DNA of 64,000 nucleotides, from NCBI RefSeq assembly GCF_017876115.1, contig NZ_JAGINO010000032.1, positions 1-64,000 of the forward strand, in the 5' to 3' direction. This DNA comes from Azospirillum picis (GTDB taxonomy: Bacteria > Pseudomonadota > Alphaproteobacteria > Azospirillales > Azospirillaceae). Every line of letters begins with the position of its first letter. Position 1 is the first letter of the stretch. The notes beneath the pieces were generated by a model. It worked only from the letters and a program-made list of their open reading frames with translations, did no database searches and was not told the origin of the DNA. Shown here one piece after another: positions 34,211-42,618 of the stretch. The position numbers were made by a program, and so were the translations under genes.

Positions 34211-34483
34211 CAGGTAAAAAGCCGCTTTGTATGGCTGTGATGGAACGCTGGACCGGCCCTGCGCCCTGTCGACTGGTTTCAGGTCTTGCCGGCGAGTGGG
34301 CGTTTTGGCCACCGTTTGGCCGCCGCGGGACCTCGAACAGCTTGGCCTTCATGCCAAAATCCTGCTTCGATGGCAATCCGCTTCCCTGAAGGGGAGCTGG
34401 CTGTGCGCACCGTCTTGACAGACGGGGGCCACACGCTAAACGTCGCCCCTCCTGCCCTTCATGCCGTCGGGACCTTCCGCATC

Positions 34484-35356
34484 ATGCGCATCTTGATCAC
34501 GATCCCGCATTATTGTGGGCCACCGAAACCGGAGGCGGAGACCCGCTACGGCTCGACGCACGGCGATCGCCTGGACCGCATCCAGGCGCTGCGCGAGGCG
34601 ATCATCGCCTGCCGACGCCATTTCGGCTCCCAAGGAATGATGTCCAGCCGCGGCACCGAACGCATCGTCCGTCGCTCGAATGTTGGTTCCGTGACCAGCA
34701 TCGATGTGGTGGTGGTCACGACCGGCGGGCATCATCTGCTCGACCAACTGGACCTGCCGCAGGGGTTCTACGAACACCGGCCGATCGATATCGAGCCGAT
34801 GATGCTCGGCTTTGCCTGTCATGGGCTGCTGGCCGAGCGGCTGGGGCGCTACGATGTCTATGGGTATATCGAAGACGACCTCGTCATCGCCGACGCGAAC
34901 TTCTTCGATAAGTTGGCCATGTTCAACGCGCAGCATGGCCAGACTTGCGTGCTGCTGCCCAATCGCTATGAAACGGCATTGATGTCGGGGTTCCAGAAAC
35001 TTTACATCGATCGGGCCGAGTTGGAGTATCTGCCGCGGGGCAGCGTCGCTGCGCAAGACCGCCGAAACATCCACGGCGAGTTTTTGGGTCGGCCACTGGT
35101 GCTGGAACGCCCGTCAAATCCGCATTCCGGCTGCTTCTTTCTGGACGAGCGGCAGATGCGGATCTGGCGGGACAAGCCTTTCTTCCTTGACCACGACACC
35201 AGCTTCGTCGGGCCGTTGGAGAGCGCCGCGACCTTGGGGATCATGCGCAGCTTCCGGGTTTACAAGCCGCACATCTCCTGTGCCAGCTTTCTGGAGATTC
35301 ACCACGTCTGCAACCGCTACTTGGAGAGGCAAGTGCGGACCATGGCTGAGGCGTGA
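34484..35356 (+). CDS. Putative glycosyltransferase-like protein
   Basis: A 290-residue cytosolic protein of a family I know only as an uncharacterised relative of GT-A enzymes. It starts MRILITIPHYCGPPKPEAET with the first beta-strand. Mid-protein, YDVYGYIEDDLVIADANFFD carries an acidic EDD like a DxD metal site. The C-terminal half has HSGCFFLDERQMRIWRDKPF and HISCASFLEIHHVCNRYLER. The region before ATG 34484 is open but without homology. A strong terminator lies about 160 bp after the stop. It is likely to add a sugar in the local glycan pathway; confidence in the exact role is low. Confidence 0.65.
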   Translation: MRILITIPHYCGPPKPEAETRYGSTHGDRLDRIQALREAIIACRRHFGSQGMMSSRGTERIVRRSNVGSVTSIDVVVVTTGGHHLLDQLDLPQGFYEHRPIDIEPMMLGFACHGLLAERLGRYDVYGYIEDDLVIADANFFDKLAMFNAQHGQTCVLLPNRYETALMSGFQKLYIDRAELEYLPRGSVAAQDRRNIHGEFLGRPLVLERPSNPHSGCFFLDERQMRIWRDKPFFLDHDTSFVGPLESAATLGIMRSFRVYKPHISCASFLEIHHVCNRYLERQVRTMAEA

Positions 35357-35695
35357 GCGAGCAGAGGAGGATTGCAGAACGACATGGCTGCAGTGCGGGA
35401 ACAAAAGCCTGCATCGGGACGAATCACCTTGTGCCATTTTCCCTCATCCCTTATCTTATGGAAAGCCACTCAACCACATTTATGCTGCGTCCCACGATGC
35501 GGCAGCCGGTTCCATAAAAGGCCAATGGGGCAACCCATTGGCCTTTCTTTTTGCTGAGGATTTCGCGTTCAGGATTGCTGTCCGGAACCCTGCCAAAATG
35601 TCGCCGGAGCCAAGCTTGAGCAGCAGGGGTGCTTCCCTTACGATCCGCCGGCCCATCGCAAGACCGGCTCGCACTCTCCTATGGCGGCTTCACGA
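35357..35695. other. 339-bp gap containing a strong terminator
   Basis: No gene is seen. Apart from the terminator at 35517-35552, I see nothing that looks like an RNA gene or repeat. The stretch after the terminator should contain the promoter of the 35696 glycosyltransferase. Confidence 0.6.
35517..35552 (+). terminator. Strong Rho-independent terminator
   Basis: Thirteen-bp perfect stem aaaggccaatggg (35517-35529) / cccattggccttt (35534-35546) with a gcaa tetraloop and tail ctttttt. It terminates the 34484-35356 transcript. Confidence 0.92.
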
Positions 35696-36376
35696 ATGAT
35701 CAAGGTTTTCATCGGTTACGACCCACGCGAGGCGGTGGCCTTCAGCGTGCTGGAGCACAGCATCACTGTGCGGGCGTCGCGCCCGGTCAGCATCACCCCG
35801 CTGATGCTGTCACAGCTGGGGGCCTTGATGTGGCGGGAGCGGCATCCGCTGCAATCCACGGATTTCTCCTTCTCCCGCTTCCTGGTGCCGCATCTGTGCG
35901 GGTACCAGGGCTGGGCGATCTTCATGGATTGCGACATGCTGGTGCTGGACGACATCGCCAAGCTCTGGGACTTGGCGGACGACCGCTATGCCGTACAGGT
36001 GGTCAAGCACGACCATGTGCCGCAGGAGGAGCAAAAGTTCCTCGACCAGCCGCAGACGCGCTATGCCAAGAAGAACTGGTCGAGTGTGATGCTGTTCAAC
36101 AATGCCCGCTGCACCGCTCTGACGCCGGAGTATGTCAACACGGCCTCCGGCATGGAACTGCATCAGTTTCACTGGCTGGGCAGCGATGATCTGATCGGCG
36201 CGCTGCCGCACCGCTGGAACCATCTGGTCGACTATGACCAGCCGGCTTCCGCGGGCGAAATCTCCAATCTCCATTACACGATCGGCGGCCCTTATTTCGA
36301 CAGCTATCGCGATTGCGGTTACGCCGACCAGTGGCTGCAGGAGCGCGAGCACATGCTGTATGCGATGCAGAGATAG
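35696..36376 (+). CDS. Glycosyltransferase, GT8-like
   Basis: A 226-residue enzyme starting MIKVFIGYDPREAVAFSVLE. It has the GT-A metal-binding motif D-x-D in WAIFMDCDMLVLDDIAKLW (about residue 85) and NWSSVMLFNNARC downstream, both characteristic of small bacterial GT8-like enzymes. The ending (NLHYTIGGPYFDSYRDCGYA) fits the acceptor end of the active site. ATG 35681 would add five residues; 35696 is chosen since homologues begin MIKVFIGYD. A hairpin right after the gene (36397-36418) is shared with the convergent methyltransferase remnant. Confidence 0.85.
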   Translation: MIKVFIGYDPREAVAFSVLEHSITVRASRPVSITPLMLSQLGALMWRERHPLQSTDFSFSRFLVPHLCGYQGWAIFMDCDMLVLDDIAKLWDLADDRYAVQVVKHDHVPQEEQKFLDQPQTRYAKKNWSSVMLFNNARCTALTPEYVNTASGMELHQFHWLGSDDLIGALPHRWNHLVDYDQPASAGEISNLHYTIGGPYFDSYRDCGYADQWLQEREHMLYAMQR

Positions 36377-36394
36377 CACTGGCCCAAGTGGCGG

Positions 36395-36422
36395 AGGCCC
36401 GCCCGTCAATGGGCGGGCTTCT
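36395..36422. terminator. Bidirectional terminator-like hairpin
   Basis: Eight-bp GC stem gcccgccc (36397-36404) / gggcgggc (36411-36418), loop gtcaat, then ctt on the plus strand. It lies 20 bp after the 35696 gene and contains the ancestral stop codon of the minus-strand methyltransferase pseudogene. Confidence 0.6.
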
Positions 36423-36955
36423 CGCCTACCACCCGCATGTCACGGGGCTCGCCCAGCTTAAAGCGGGCCGGCTCCCGGCGCAGTGCCTGTAGCCGGGCCT
36501 CGTGCATCACTTGGGCCAAGCTGCGTGGAGTTATAGCCTCAGTGATGGCACATCAACGGATCGCGTCATGCCGGGTCGCCGTAGAGCACCCACATGGTGC
36601 GCTGCGCCTCCGGCCCGCTTCCGGCGGTGCCGTCAGGGTCCTTCAGGAATTCCTGCCAAGCGGTGGCCAGATTCCGGCATTCCAGGATCATCGTGCCGCC
36701 GGGCTTCAGCACCCTTACCCATTCGCGCAGCACATCCACCACCTCCCAGCGCCAGAAATGCTCGACGACATGGACCGCCAGGATCTCATTGGCGCTGTCG
36801 TCGGTGAAGGGGGCCAGCCTGCGCAGATCACACAGGTGATCGGGCGTCGCGCCGTTGCGGCTGGGGGCTACGTCAACGTTGATGTCGCCCGGCAGGAGCT
36901 TGTCGCCGCAGCCGAGATTGAGGCGCAAGGCAGCCGGGGCGGGAATGGTGGTCAT
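36406..36955 (-). pseudogene. SAM-dependent methyltransferase, broken by two stops and a frameshift
   Basis: The intact start (ATG 36955) encodes a class I methyltransferase: LRLNLGCGDKLLPGDINVDV (SAM loop), ILAVHVVEHFWRWEVVDVLR, and VLKPGGTMILECRNLATAW. Translation stops at TGA 36566-36568, after WVLYGDPA. The same frame then reads RDPLMCHH, another TGA at 36539-36541, and GYNSTQ. After a one-base shift near 36520 it continues LAQVMHEARLQALRREPARF and KLGEPRDMRVVGEKPAH to a stop at 36406. Both stops sit where Trp would be expected from the GDP-x-RDP...HHWGY pattern of this family as I know it (TGG to TGA). The product would be about 130 residues and lacks the C-terminal third, so it is probably non-functional. 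Confidence 0.8.
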
Positions 36956-36983
36956 GAGGGGGCATCCATTGTGAAGGAAGCGT

Positions 36984-37985
36984 TCACCGACTTTGCGAGC
37001 CCAGGATGTTGCCCAGCACCGCTTCCCAGACGGTGGCGACGGCATCCGGCGTGAAATGGTTGCGGATCAATGCTTGACCGAGGGCGATGCGCGTTTGCAT
37101 CTCCTCGGGCTGGGCAAGCGCCCGGGCGACACCCTCGGCCATCGCCTCGCACAGCAGCGCACTGCCGGCAAGGAATCGATAGCTCGGCAATGGGAAGGCC
37201 ACCGGCAGCCGCCCGGCCCACAGTGCCGTCGCCACGCGGTTGGAGGATTTGACCCATGTGCCGTCGGTGGGAGCGCTGGGGATCACCACCAGATCACAGG
37301 CGTGCAGCGCCTTGTCCATGGTCTCGATCGACCAGCGCAGGCACCGGATGGACAGGCCGTCGCGCCCGTCGGGGAAGCGCGCGGTGACGGGTGGGGACAG
37401 TCGCGTGACGATGTCCAGGGTGGCTCCCGGAATGCGCTGCCCCACTTCCGCAAGGGCGGCATCGAGCGCGTCGAGATTGCCCGGTTGGCCGAACCACAAA
37501 AGCCGAGGCGGCCGATCGGGCGCGGGCGCAAAGGCGGGGGGCCGGGCCTCCCCTTCCACGCAATCGGGCACCACCTCTACCAAACGGTTGCGGGCGGCTC
37601 TGATCCGCTCGGCTAGAGCCGGGCTGGCGGCGGTGCAGGCATCGGCAACGTCGAGGAGCCGGGCGTAGGTGCCGCGCAGATGTTCCAGTCCCAGCACGTC
37701 ATCGCACAGATCGACCACGATCCGTGGTCCATGGCCCTTCACCGCTTGGAGATGGGGGGCGATGTCGGTGAACTGCTTGGCGACGATCACCGCGTCGGCG
37801 GCCCCCCATTCGGAGGACGCCAACCTACGATCGAGCGTCTCGGCCCGGACCAGGGCGATGCGGTGCCCTCGGCGGGCGAGCGCTGCGACCGGTTCCAGGC
37901 AGCGCAGCCGATGGCTGCCCAGGGCGGAGAACAGCCGGTCGCCCCGCTGCTCCAGGGGCCCCGAAACAATCCAGATCAGCCTCAT
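36984..37985 (-). CDS. GT4-like glycosyltransferase
   Basis: A 333-residue GT-B protein. It opens RLIWIVSGPLEQRGDRLFSA and has an inter-domain segment RPPRLLWFGQPGNLDALDAA. The donor domain has MDKALHACDLVVIPSAPTDG and the lysine-containing WVKSSNRVATALWAGRLPVA, matching the donor-site position of divergent GT4 enzymes even though the exact E-x7-E pattern is not obvious. ATG 37985 is used rather than the open frame to 38030. The methyltransferase remnant follows 28 bp downstream, so the two were probably one transcript. Divergent from the TPR enzyme at 38071 across 85 bp, where both promoters must lie. Confidence 0.8.
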   Translation of the reverse strand: MRLIWIVSGPLEQRGDRLFSALGSHRLRCLEPVAALARRGHRIALVRAETLDRRLASSEWGAADAVIVAKQFTDIAPHLQAVKGHGPRIVVDLCDDVLGLEHLRGTYARLLDVADACTAASPALAERIRAARNRLVEVVPDCVEGEARPPAFAPAPDRPPRLLWFGQPGNLDALDAALAEVGQRIPGATLDIVTRLSPPVTARFPDGRDGLSIRCLRWSIETMDKALHACDLVVIPSAPTDGTWVKSSNRVATALWAGRLPVAFPLPSYRFLAGSALLCEAMAEGVARALAQPEEMQTRIALGQALIRNHFTPDAVATVWEAVLGNILGSQSR

Positions 37986-38070
37986 GAAGCGCAGCCGTGC
38001 GAGCCTTGGGTGGTCAAGCTGCTCTTCCATACGCCATAGTGCCGGCCGGTTCCATCAGAGCGTGAGCACC

Positions 38071-39723
38071 ATGTCCCCGCCGCTGCCGCAAAGCCCGTTC
38101 TCCGCGGCTGCCCCTTTGGCGGCAGCGCGTCGCTGGTTCCAGATGGGGGACAGGCAGCAGGCTGCACAGCTGTGTCAGCGGCTTTTGGCCGCAAGCCCGG
38201 ATGAGGGAGAGGCGCTCCATCTGCTGGGGTTGATCGCGCTTGGCGATGGCCATGCCGCATGTGCCGCCAGTCTGTTCGCGCATGCGGCGGCGGTGTGCCC
38301 CGGTCATGCCCAGGCGCACGCCAATCGGGCGGCGGCTTTACATCGTCTGGGCCGATCCGGCGATGCGCTCGCCGCCTGCCGCCGTGCCCTGGCGTTGCAG
38401 CCTGCCGAGCCGGTGCTGCTCCATAACATGGCGGCACTCCTTCGGGAGTGTGGTCGTGGCGCGATGGCAATCACGGCCTTTCGTCGTTTGGTCCGGCTGG
38501 CGCCGCACAACGGCGCCGGCTTCCACGGGCTGCTTGACGCGTTGCGCACTTCCGGAGAGCTGACGGAGGCCGTCGCTGCCGGCCGTGCTCTGGTCGCGCT
38601 GCATCCAGCGCTGCCGGCAACCCATGGCAATCTCGGTATTCTGCTGCAATTCCAGGGATGTCCGGATGCTGCCATGCGCTGTTACACCCGGGCGCTGACG
38701 CTCGATCCGGAATATGCCGAAGCGCGCAGCAACCTCGGGCTGGCGCAGTTGCTGACCGGCGATTTGGCGCAAGGCTGGAGCAACTATGCGGCACGTTGGC
38801 AGGCAGCTGGAAACAGTGCCGCCGCCGCTGCGGACCTGCGGTCCGCCCTGCCCGTCTGGGATGGCGGCCCGCTCGGCGGCAGACGGCTGCTCGCCTGGGG
38901 GGAGTTGGGCGTGGGCGACGAAATCCTGCTGGCCGGCATGATCCCCGATCTGGAGGAGCGCGGCATCGCCTGCGTTCTGGAAGCCGCTCCCCGACTGGTG
39001 CCCTTGTTCGCCCGATCCTTTCCGCGGGTGGAGGTGGTGCCGCGCCGCGAGCCGCCGCACCCGCCGGCATGGCCGGATGACCTGGGGGCTCAATGCGCGC
39101 TCGGCAATCTTGGCCGCTGGCTGCGCCCGGACTTCGGGGCTTTCCCGCGCCGGTCGCATTACCTGAACGCGGACCCGCACCGGACGTCGGCTCTGAGGGC
39201 GCGGTACCGCGCGATGGCCGGCGGCAACCGGCTGGTCGGCATCTCCTGGCACTCGGCCAATCCCCTCCACCGCGATTTCAAGAGCGCGCCCCTGATCTTG
39301 TGGGCGCCGGTTCTGCGCCTGCCCGGCATCACCTTCGTCGATCTGCAGTATGGTGACCGCTCGGCCGAGCTGGAGGCGGTGCGGCGCGACCAGGGCGTGC
39401 CGATCATCCATGACGACAGCATCGACCCGTTGAGCGATTTGGACGGCTTTGCCGCGCAGGTCGCTGCCCTCGACCTGGTGATCTCGATCAGCAACACCAC
39501 GGTCCATGTCGCCGGCGCGCTCGGGGTGCCGGTCTGGACCCTGCTGGCGCGGCAGACGGGTTTCTTGTGGTGCTGGTTCACCGGGCGCGAGGACAGCCCC
39601 TGGTACCCGTCGATGCGGCTCTACCGGCAAGGGAGGGTCGGCGACTGGGGGCCTGTCTTCGAGAGGGTGTGTCGGGATCTGCGGGATCGGCCGGCGGCCT
39701 TCACCGGCGAGCCGTTGCGCTAG
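38071..39723 (+). CDS. TPR protein with GT9-like glycosyltransferase domain
   Basis: A 550-residue paralogue of the enzymes at 29776, 45400 and 51295 with a longer TPR part. About five TPR units fill the first 235 residues (AHANRAAALHRLGRSGDALA; THGNLGILLQFQGCPDAAMR; ARSNLGLAQLLTGDLAQGWS). The glycosyltransferase part has LLAWGELGVGDEILLAGMIP, LVGISWHSANPLHRDFKSAP, and the donor region LVISISNTTVHVAGALGVPV with REDSPWYPSMRLYRQ. Two sites differ from the paralogues (AWGELGVGDE for HAEQGLGDT; ISNTTVH for VDTSVAH), suggesting a different donor or acceptor. ATG 38071 was chosen; GTG 38062 is possible. Its end overlaps the next gene by 23 bp tail to tail. Confidence 0.87.
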   Translation: MSPPLPQSPFSAAAPLAAARRWFQMGDRQQAAQLCQRLLAASPDEGEALHLLGLIALGDGHAACAASLFAHAAAVCPGHAQAHANRAAALHRLGRSGDALAACRRALALQPAEPVLLHNMAALLRECGRGAMAITAFRRLVRLAPHNGAGFHGLLDALRTSGELTEAVAAGRALVALHPALPATHGNLGILLQFQGCPDAAMRCYTRALTLDPEYAEARSNLGLAQLLTGDLAQGWSNYAARWQAAGNSAAAAADLRSALPVWDGGPLGGRRLLAWGELGVGDEILLAGMIPDLEERGIACVLEAAPRLVPLFARSFPRVEVVPRREPPHPPAWPDDLGAQCALGNLGRWLRPDFGAFPRRSHYLNADPHRTSALRARYRAMAGGNRLVGISWHSANPLHRDFKSAPLILWAPVLRLPGITFVDLQYGDRSAELEAVRRDQGVPIIHDDSIDPLSDLDGFAAQVAALDLVISISNTTVHVAGALGVPVWTLLARQTGFLWCWFTGREDSPWYPSMRLYRQGRVGDWGPVFERVCRDLRDRPAAFTGEPLR

Positions 39724-40738
39724 CCTCCTCCAGGATCGTCAGCAGGGCGTCGCGCTGCCGTGCGACGGTGTGCCGCTCGCGGTGGGTTTCCTGCCCATTG
39801 ATCGCCAGGCGTCGGCGCAAAGCCGGGTCATCGCGCAGCCGCGCCAGATTGGCCGCGAGTGCCGTAGCATCGCCCACCGGAGACAGCAGCCCGTTCCAAT
39901 CGTGGCGGATGGTGCCGGGGATGGCGCCGAAGCTGCTGGCAGCGACCGGCAGGCCGCTCTGCAAGGCTTCCAGGATCGCCAGATTGACCAGATCGTCGCG
40001 CGTCGGGCAGGACAGCGCATCGCAATGCTGGAGATAGGCTGCGACCTGTGTCTCGGGCTTGGGGCCGGCGAAGCGAATGCGGGCGGCTTCCTCGGCCGTC
40101 AGCTCGGGCATGAAGTTGGGGTGGCGCGGCCCGACATAGACGAGATGCACCCGAGGGTCGGCCAGCCGGCGCACCGCCTCCAACGTCACGTCGGCACCCT
40201 TGCGGCGCTCGACCCCGCCCAGCTGCAGGATAGTGAAGCACCCGGGCGGCAGGTCAGCGGGCCGCAGTTGCGGCGTGAGGTCGACGTTCACACCATTGTC
40301 CACCACCACCCAATTCTCGTGCGCCAGCCACTCGGAATAGATATCGGTGGCCTGCCAGCGGGTTGGGAAGACGATGCGGGTCGCCGCGGTGAAGGCAGCA
40401 GGGAGATCGGGGCCGCGGCGGACCATGTCGGCGCCGAACCGCGGCTCATGGATCCACCAGACCACCGGGCACTGGTCGGCACAGCGGCGAACCAGGGACC
40501 CGGTCAGGATTGAGTTGCACAGCACCACGTCATAGGCCTTGGGGGCAGCGTTCAGGATCACCGGAATGCCGACCGTGCCATACGCGTCCTTCAGTGCCGG
40601 CGGGCCCAATCTGCCCCACAACACCTCGACCTCGTGCGGCTGTGCCAAACCTCCCGTGACCACCTCCCGCAAGAAGCGATACAGGGCAAGCGAGGAGCCC
40701 GAATAATCGAGATTGCCCGAAACAGCCAATATTCTCAT
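39701..40738 (-). CDS. GT4 glycosyltransferase
   Basis: A 345-residue GT-B enzyme. It begins MRILAVSGNLDYSGSSLALY, with the glycine-rich GGVERRKGADVTLEAVRRLA and VHLVYVGPRHPNFMPELTAE opening the donor domain. The donor pocket motif is ALSCPTRDDLVNLAILEALQ with an E-x-L-x-S-G-L-P-V-A ending, a variant of the GT4 E-x7-E site in which Asp replaces the first Glu. It is a standalone minus-strand gene, 140 bp downstream of the GT4 enzyme at 40879. Substrate unknown. Confidence 0.88.
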   Translation of the reverse strand: MRILAVSGNLDYSGSSLALYRFLREVVTGGLAQPHEVEVLWGRLGPPALKDAYGTVGIPVILNAAPKAYDVVLCNSILTGSLVRRCADQCPVVWWIHEPRFGADMVRRGPDLPAAFTAATRIVFPTRWQATDIYSEWLAHENWVVVDNGVNVDLTPQLRPADLPPGCFTILQLGGVERRKGADVTLEAVRRLADPRVHLVYVGPRHPNFMPELTAEEAARIRFAGPKPETQVAAYLQHCDALSCPTRDDLVNLAILEALQSGLPVAASSFGAIPGTIRHDWNGLLSPVGDATALAANLARLRDDPALRRRLAINGQETHRERHTVARQRDALLTILEEASATARR

Positions 40739-40878
40739 CGCTCGTGCCCTCGGCGTCGCTTCCGGCGGTGACGGTCACGCCGGTGGCATAGACGGGAAAG
40801 AAGCGTTGGCACCGGTTTAGGCCGGGCGGGCGGCCCCGGCAAGGCGACCTTCCGGTAGGCCGCCGCTCGGTGGCCTTG

Positions 40879-42564
40879 TCAGGATGCCAGCCGTGCTTCG
40901 ACGAGCGCGCATTTGACCAGCCAGCCGACGGTGCGGCCGACCCGTTCCCGCCGTTCCGGCGGAACAAGGGCATAGAGCTCCTCAAGCCGCCGTTCGGCCG
41001 TGCCGAGATGCTGCAGGAGCCGACGGATCTCCTCCACCGGCAGCAGGGTGCCGATGGCGAAGCTGTTCATCGCGGAGGCCAGGATGCCATCCAGCACCGC
41101 CAACGGGGCTTCATGTGGGCAGGACAGCCGCGTCTCCAGCCCCATCTGCCGGGTGGCGAAGGCTTGGAACATGACGAAGGGATCGGGACGCAGCGGAATG
41201 GCCGGGGCATCCGGGTGGCGGGGTGCCACCTCCGGTGCCGAGGCCCGCAACTGGGCCAACTCCTCCCACAGCCGTTCATAGGCGGCGATCACCACCGACC
41301 AGTCGAACAGGCTGCGCGCGCGCCGCCGACCGGCCTCGCCCATCCGGTGGCGCAAGCCGGCATCCTCGACCAGACGAAGCAGCGCGTCGCCGGCTGCATC
41401 GCTGTCCACGGCCGTCGCTTGGCTCACCGCGCCGATGTAGCGGTCGAAGCTGTCGATCTCCAGGAGGTGGCGGAGCGCGAGCTCCTGCCCGCCTCCCACC
41501 GGCGGGATCTGCGTCGGGATACGGAAGCCGACCTCGGTGTCGGTGATGGTGTCACGGTAGCCGTCCCAATCGGAGACCAGGACGGGCAGTCCGGCGGCCA
41601 TCGCTTCGATGGGGGTCAGACCGAAGGTCTCCTGGATGTTGTCCGACAGCGACATGAAGATGTCGGCGGCGAACCACGGCGACAAGGCGTGGGCCGGGTC
41701 GGACCCGTCCAACAGGATGGTGTTGACCGACGGGCAATAGCGCTGGGCTCCCTCGCGGAATTCCTGCTCGATCTCCGGGTTGCTGGCGGCGCCGGTCAGG
41801 ATCAGGTGGATGCGCCGCTTGCTGCGCCGCTGGGCGCGCTCACAGGCGAGGAACATGGCCAAGGGGTGCGCCTTGGCATGGAAGGAGAGCCGGCCGAAGA
41901 ACAGGACCGCCACGTCGTCGGTCCCAATGCCATGGGCCTGCCGCAGCCGGGTGCCGAGCGCACGATGCTCCGGCGTATCGGCGAACCGGTCGCAGTCGAC
42001 CCCGAGCGGAATGACCGGAAGCTGGATCGGGTTGAGGGCTGGGGCACCGAAGCGGCTTTGCAGATAGTCGCCCCAGCCCTCCAGCGCCGAGGCGATGGCG
42101 GCGCGTGCCGGACGGGAGGTGACGATCAACGCATCCCAGGGCTGGACGGGGGCGATCATGTAGTCGCCGAACGCATCCATGACCCGGTTGGAGCAGATGG
42201 TGTGGGTCACCCCGCACAGGCTGTAGGCACGCTGGTCATGCACGCGCCGCTGCCACGCCGCGTCGCCGAGCGACGGGCCCGGCAGGAACAGGCAGCCGGC
42301 TGCGGCGAGCTTGGCCGGTTCGCTGGAGGGAAGCCAGACCACCGGCCGGGGACGCCCTGCCGCCTGCTCCACCAGGCGGGCGAACTCGACCGCCGAGCGG
42401 CGGTCGGCGGTGGCGCACTGCAGGGCAGGAGCCTGATGATGCCGGGCGAGCGCCGACAGGAAGCCGGCTCCGGCGGCGTGTCGGCCCTTCAGGTCGGAGC
42501 GTCCGATCGAGTAGGCGTCCGGATGATAATAGATGGCAGCGGTGGCGGGCGTGGCTGGCGGCAT
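40879..42564 (-). CDS. GT4 glycosyltransferase with C-terminal helical extension
   Basis: A 561-residue protein. The GT4 core spans about residues 10-450: VIPLGVDCDRFADTPEHRAL, VAVLFFGRLSFHAKAHPLAM, and the donor site LSDNIQETFGLTPIEAMAAG, which has the full E-x7-E. The last 110 residues (from FVMFQAFATRQMGLETRLSC) are an extra, mostly helical region not usual in this family, perhaps for partner or membrane contact. The ATG at 42564 is used; a GTG at 42615 lies only 3 bp after the upstream stop and is an alternative. Part of a minus-strand run of at least five glycan genes from 49.1 to 40.9 kb. Confidence 0.87.
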   Translation of the reverse strand: MPPATPATAAIYYHPDAYSIGRSDLKGRHAAGAGFLSALARHHQAPALQCATADRRSAVEFARLVEQAAGRPRPVVWLPSSEPAKLAAAGCLFLPGPSLGDAAWQRRVHDQRAYSLCGVTHTICSNRVMDAFGDYMIAPVQPWDALIVTSRPARAAIASALEGWGDYLQSRFGAPALNPIQLPVIPLGVDCDRFADTPEHRALGTRLRQAHGIGTDDVAVLFFGRLSFHAKAHPLAMFLACERAQRRSKRRIHLILTGAASNPEIEQEFREGAQRYCPSVNTILLDGSDPAHALSPWFAADIFMSLSDNIQETFGLTPIEAMAAGLPVLVSDWDGYRDTITDTEVGFRIPTQIPPVGGGQELALRHLLEIDSFDRYIGAVSQATAVDSDAAGDALLRLVEDAGLRHRMGEAGRRRARSLFDWSVVIAAYERLWEELAQLRASAPEVAPRHPDAPAIPLRPDPFVMFQAFATRQMGLETRLSCPHEAPLAVLDGILASAMNSFAIGTLLPVEEIRRLLQHLGTAERRLEELYALVPPERRERVGRTVGWLVKCALVEARLAS

Positions 42565-42618
42565 GGCTGGCGCTTGTCTTCGTGCTCGTGGATGGGTGTC
42601 GGCCCCTGCGGGCACGGG

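Noticed and set aside
35357..35516. Small ORF between the terminator and the 34484 gene
   Set aside because: No ribosome binding site, no family resemblance, and it lies in the 3' region of a terminated transcript.
36539..36568. TGA read as tryptophan or selenocysteine
   Set aside because: Other genes in the window end at TGA, the frame is also shifted nearby, and no recoding hairpin is evident; gene decay is simpler.
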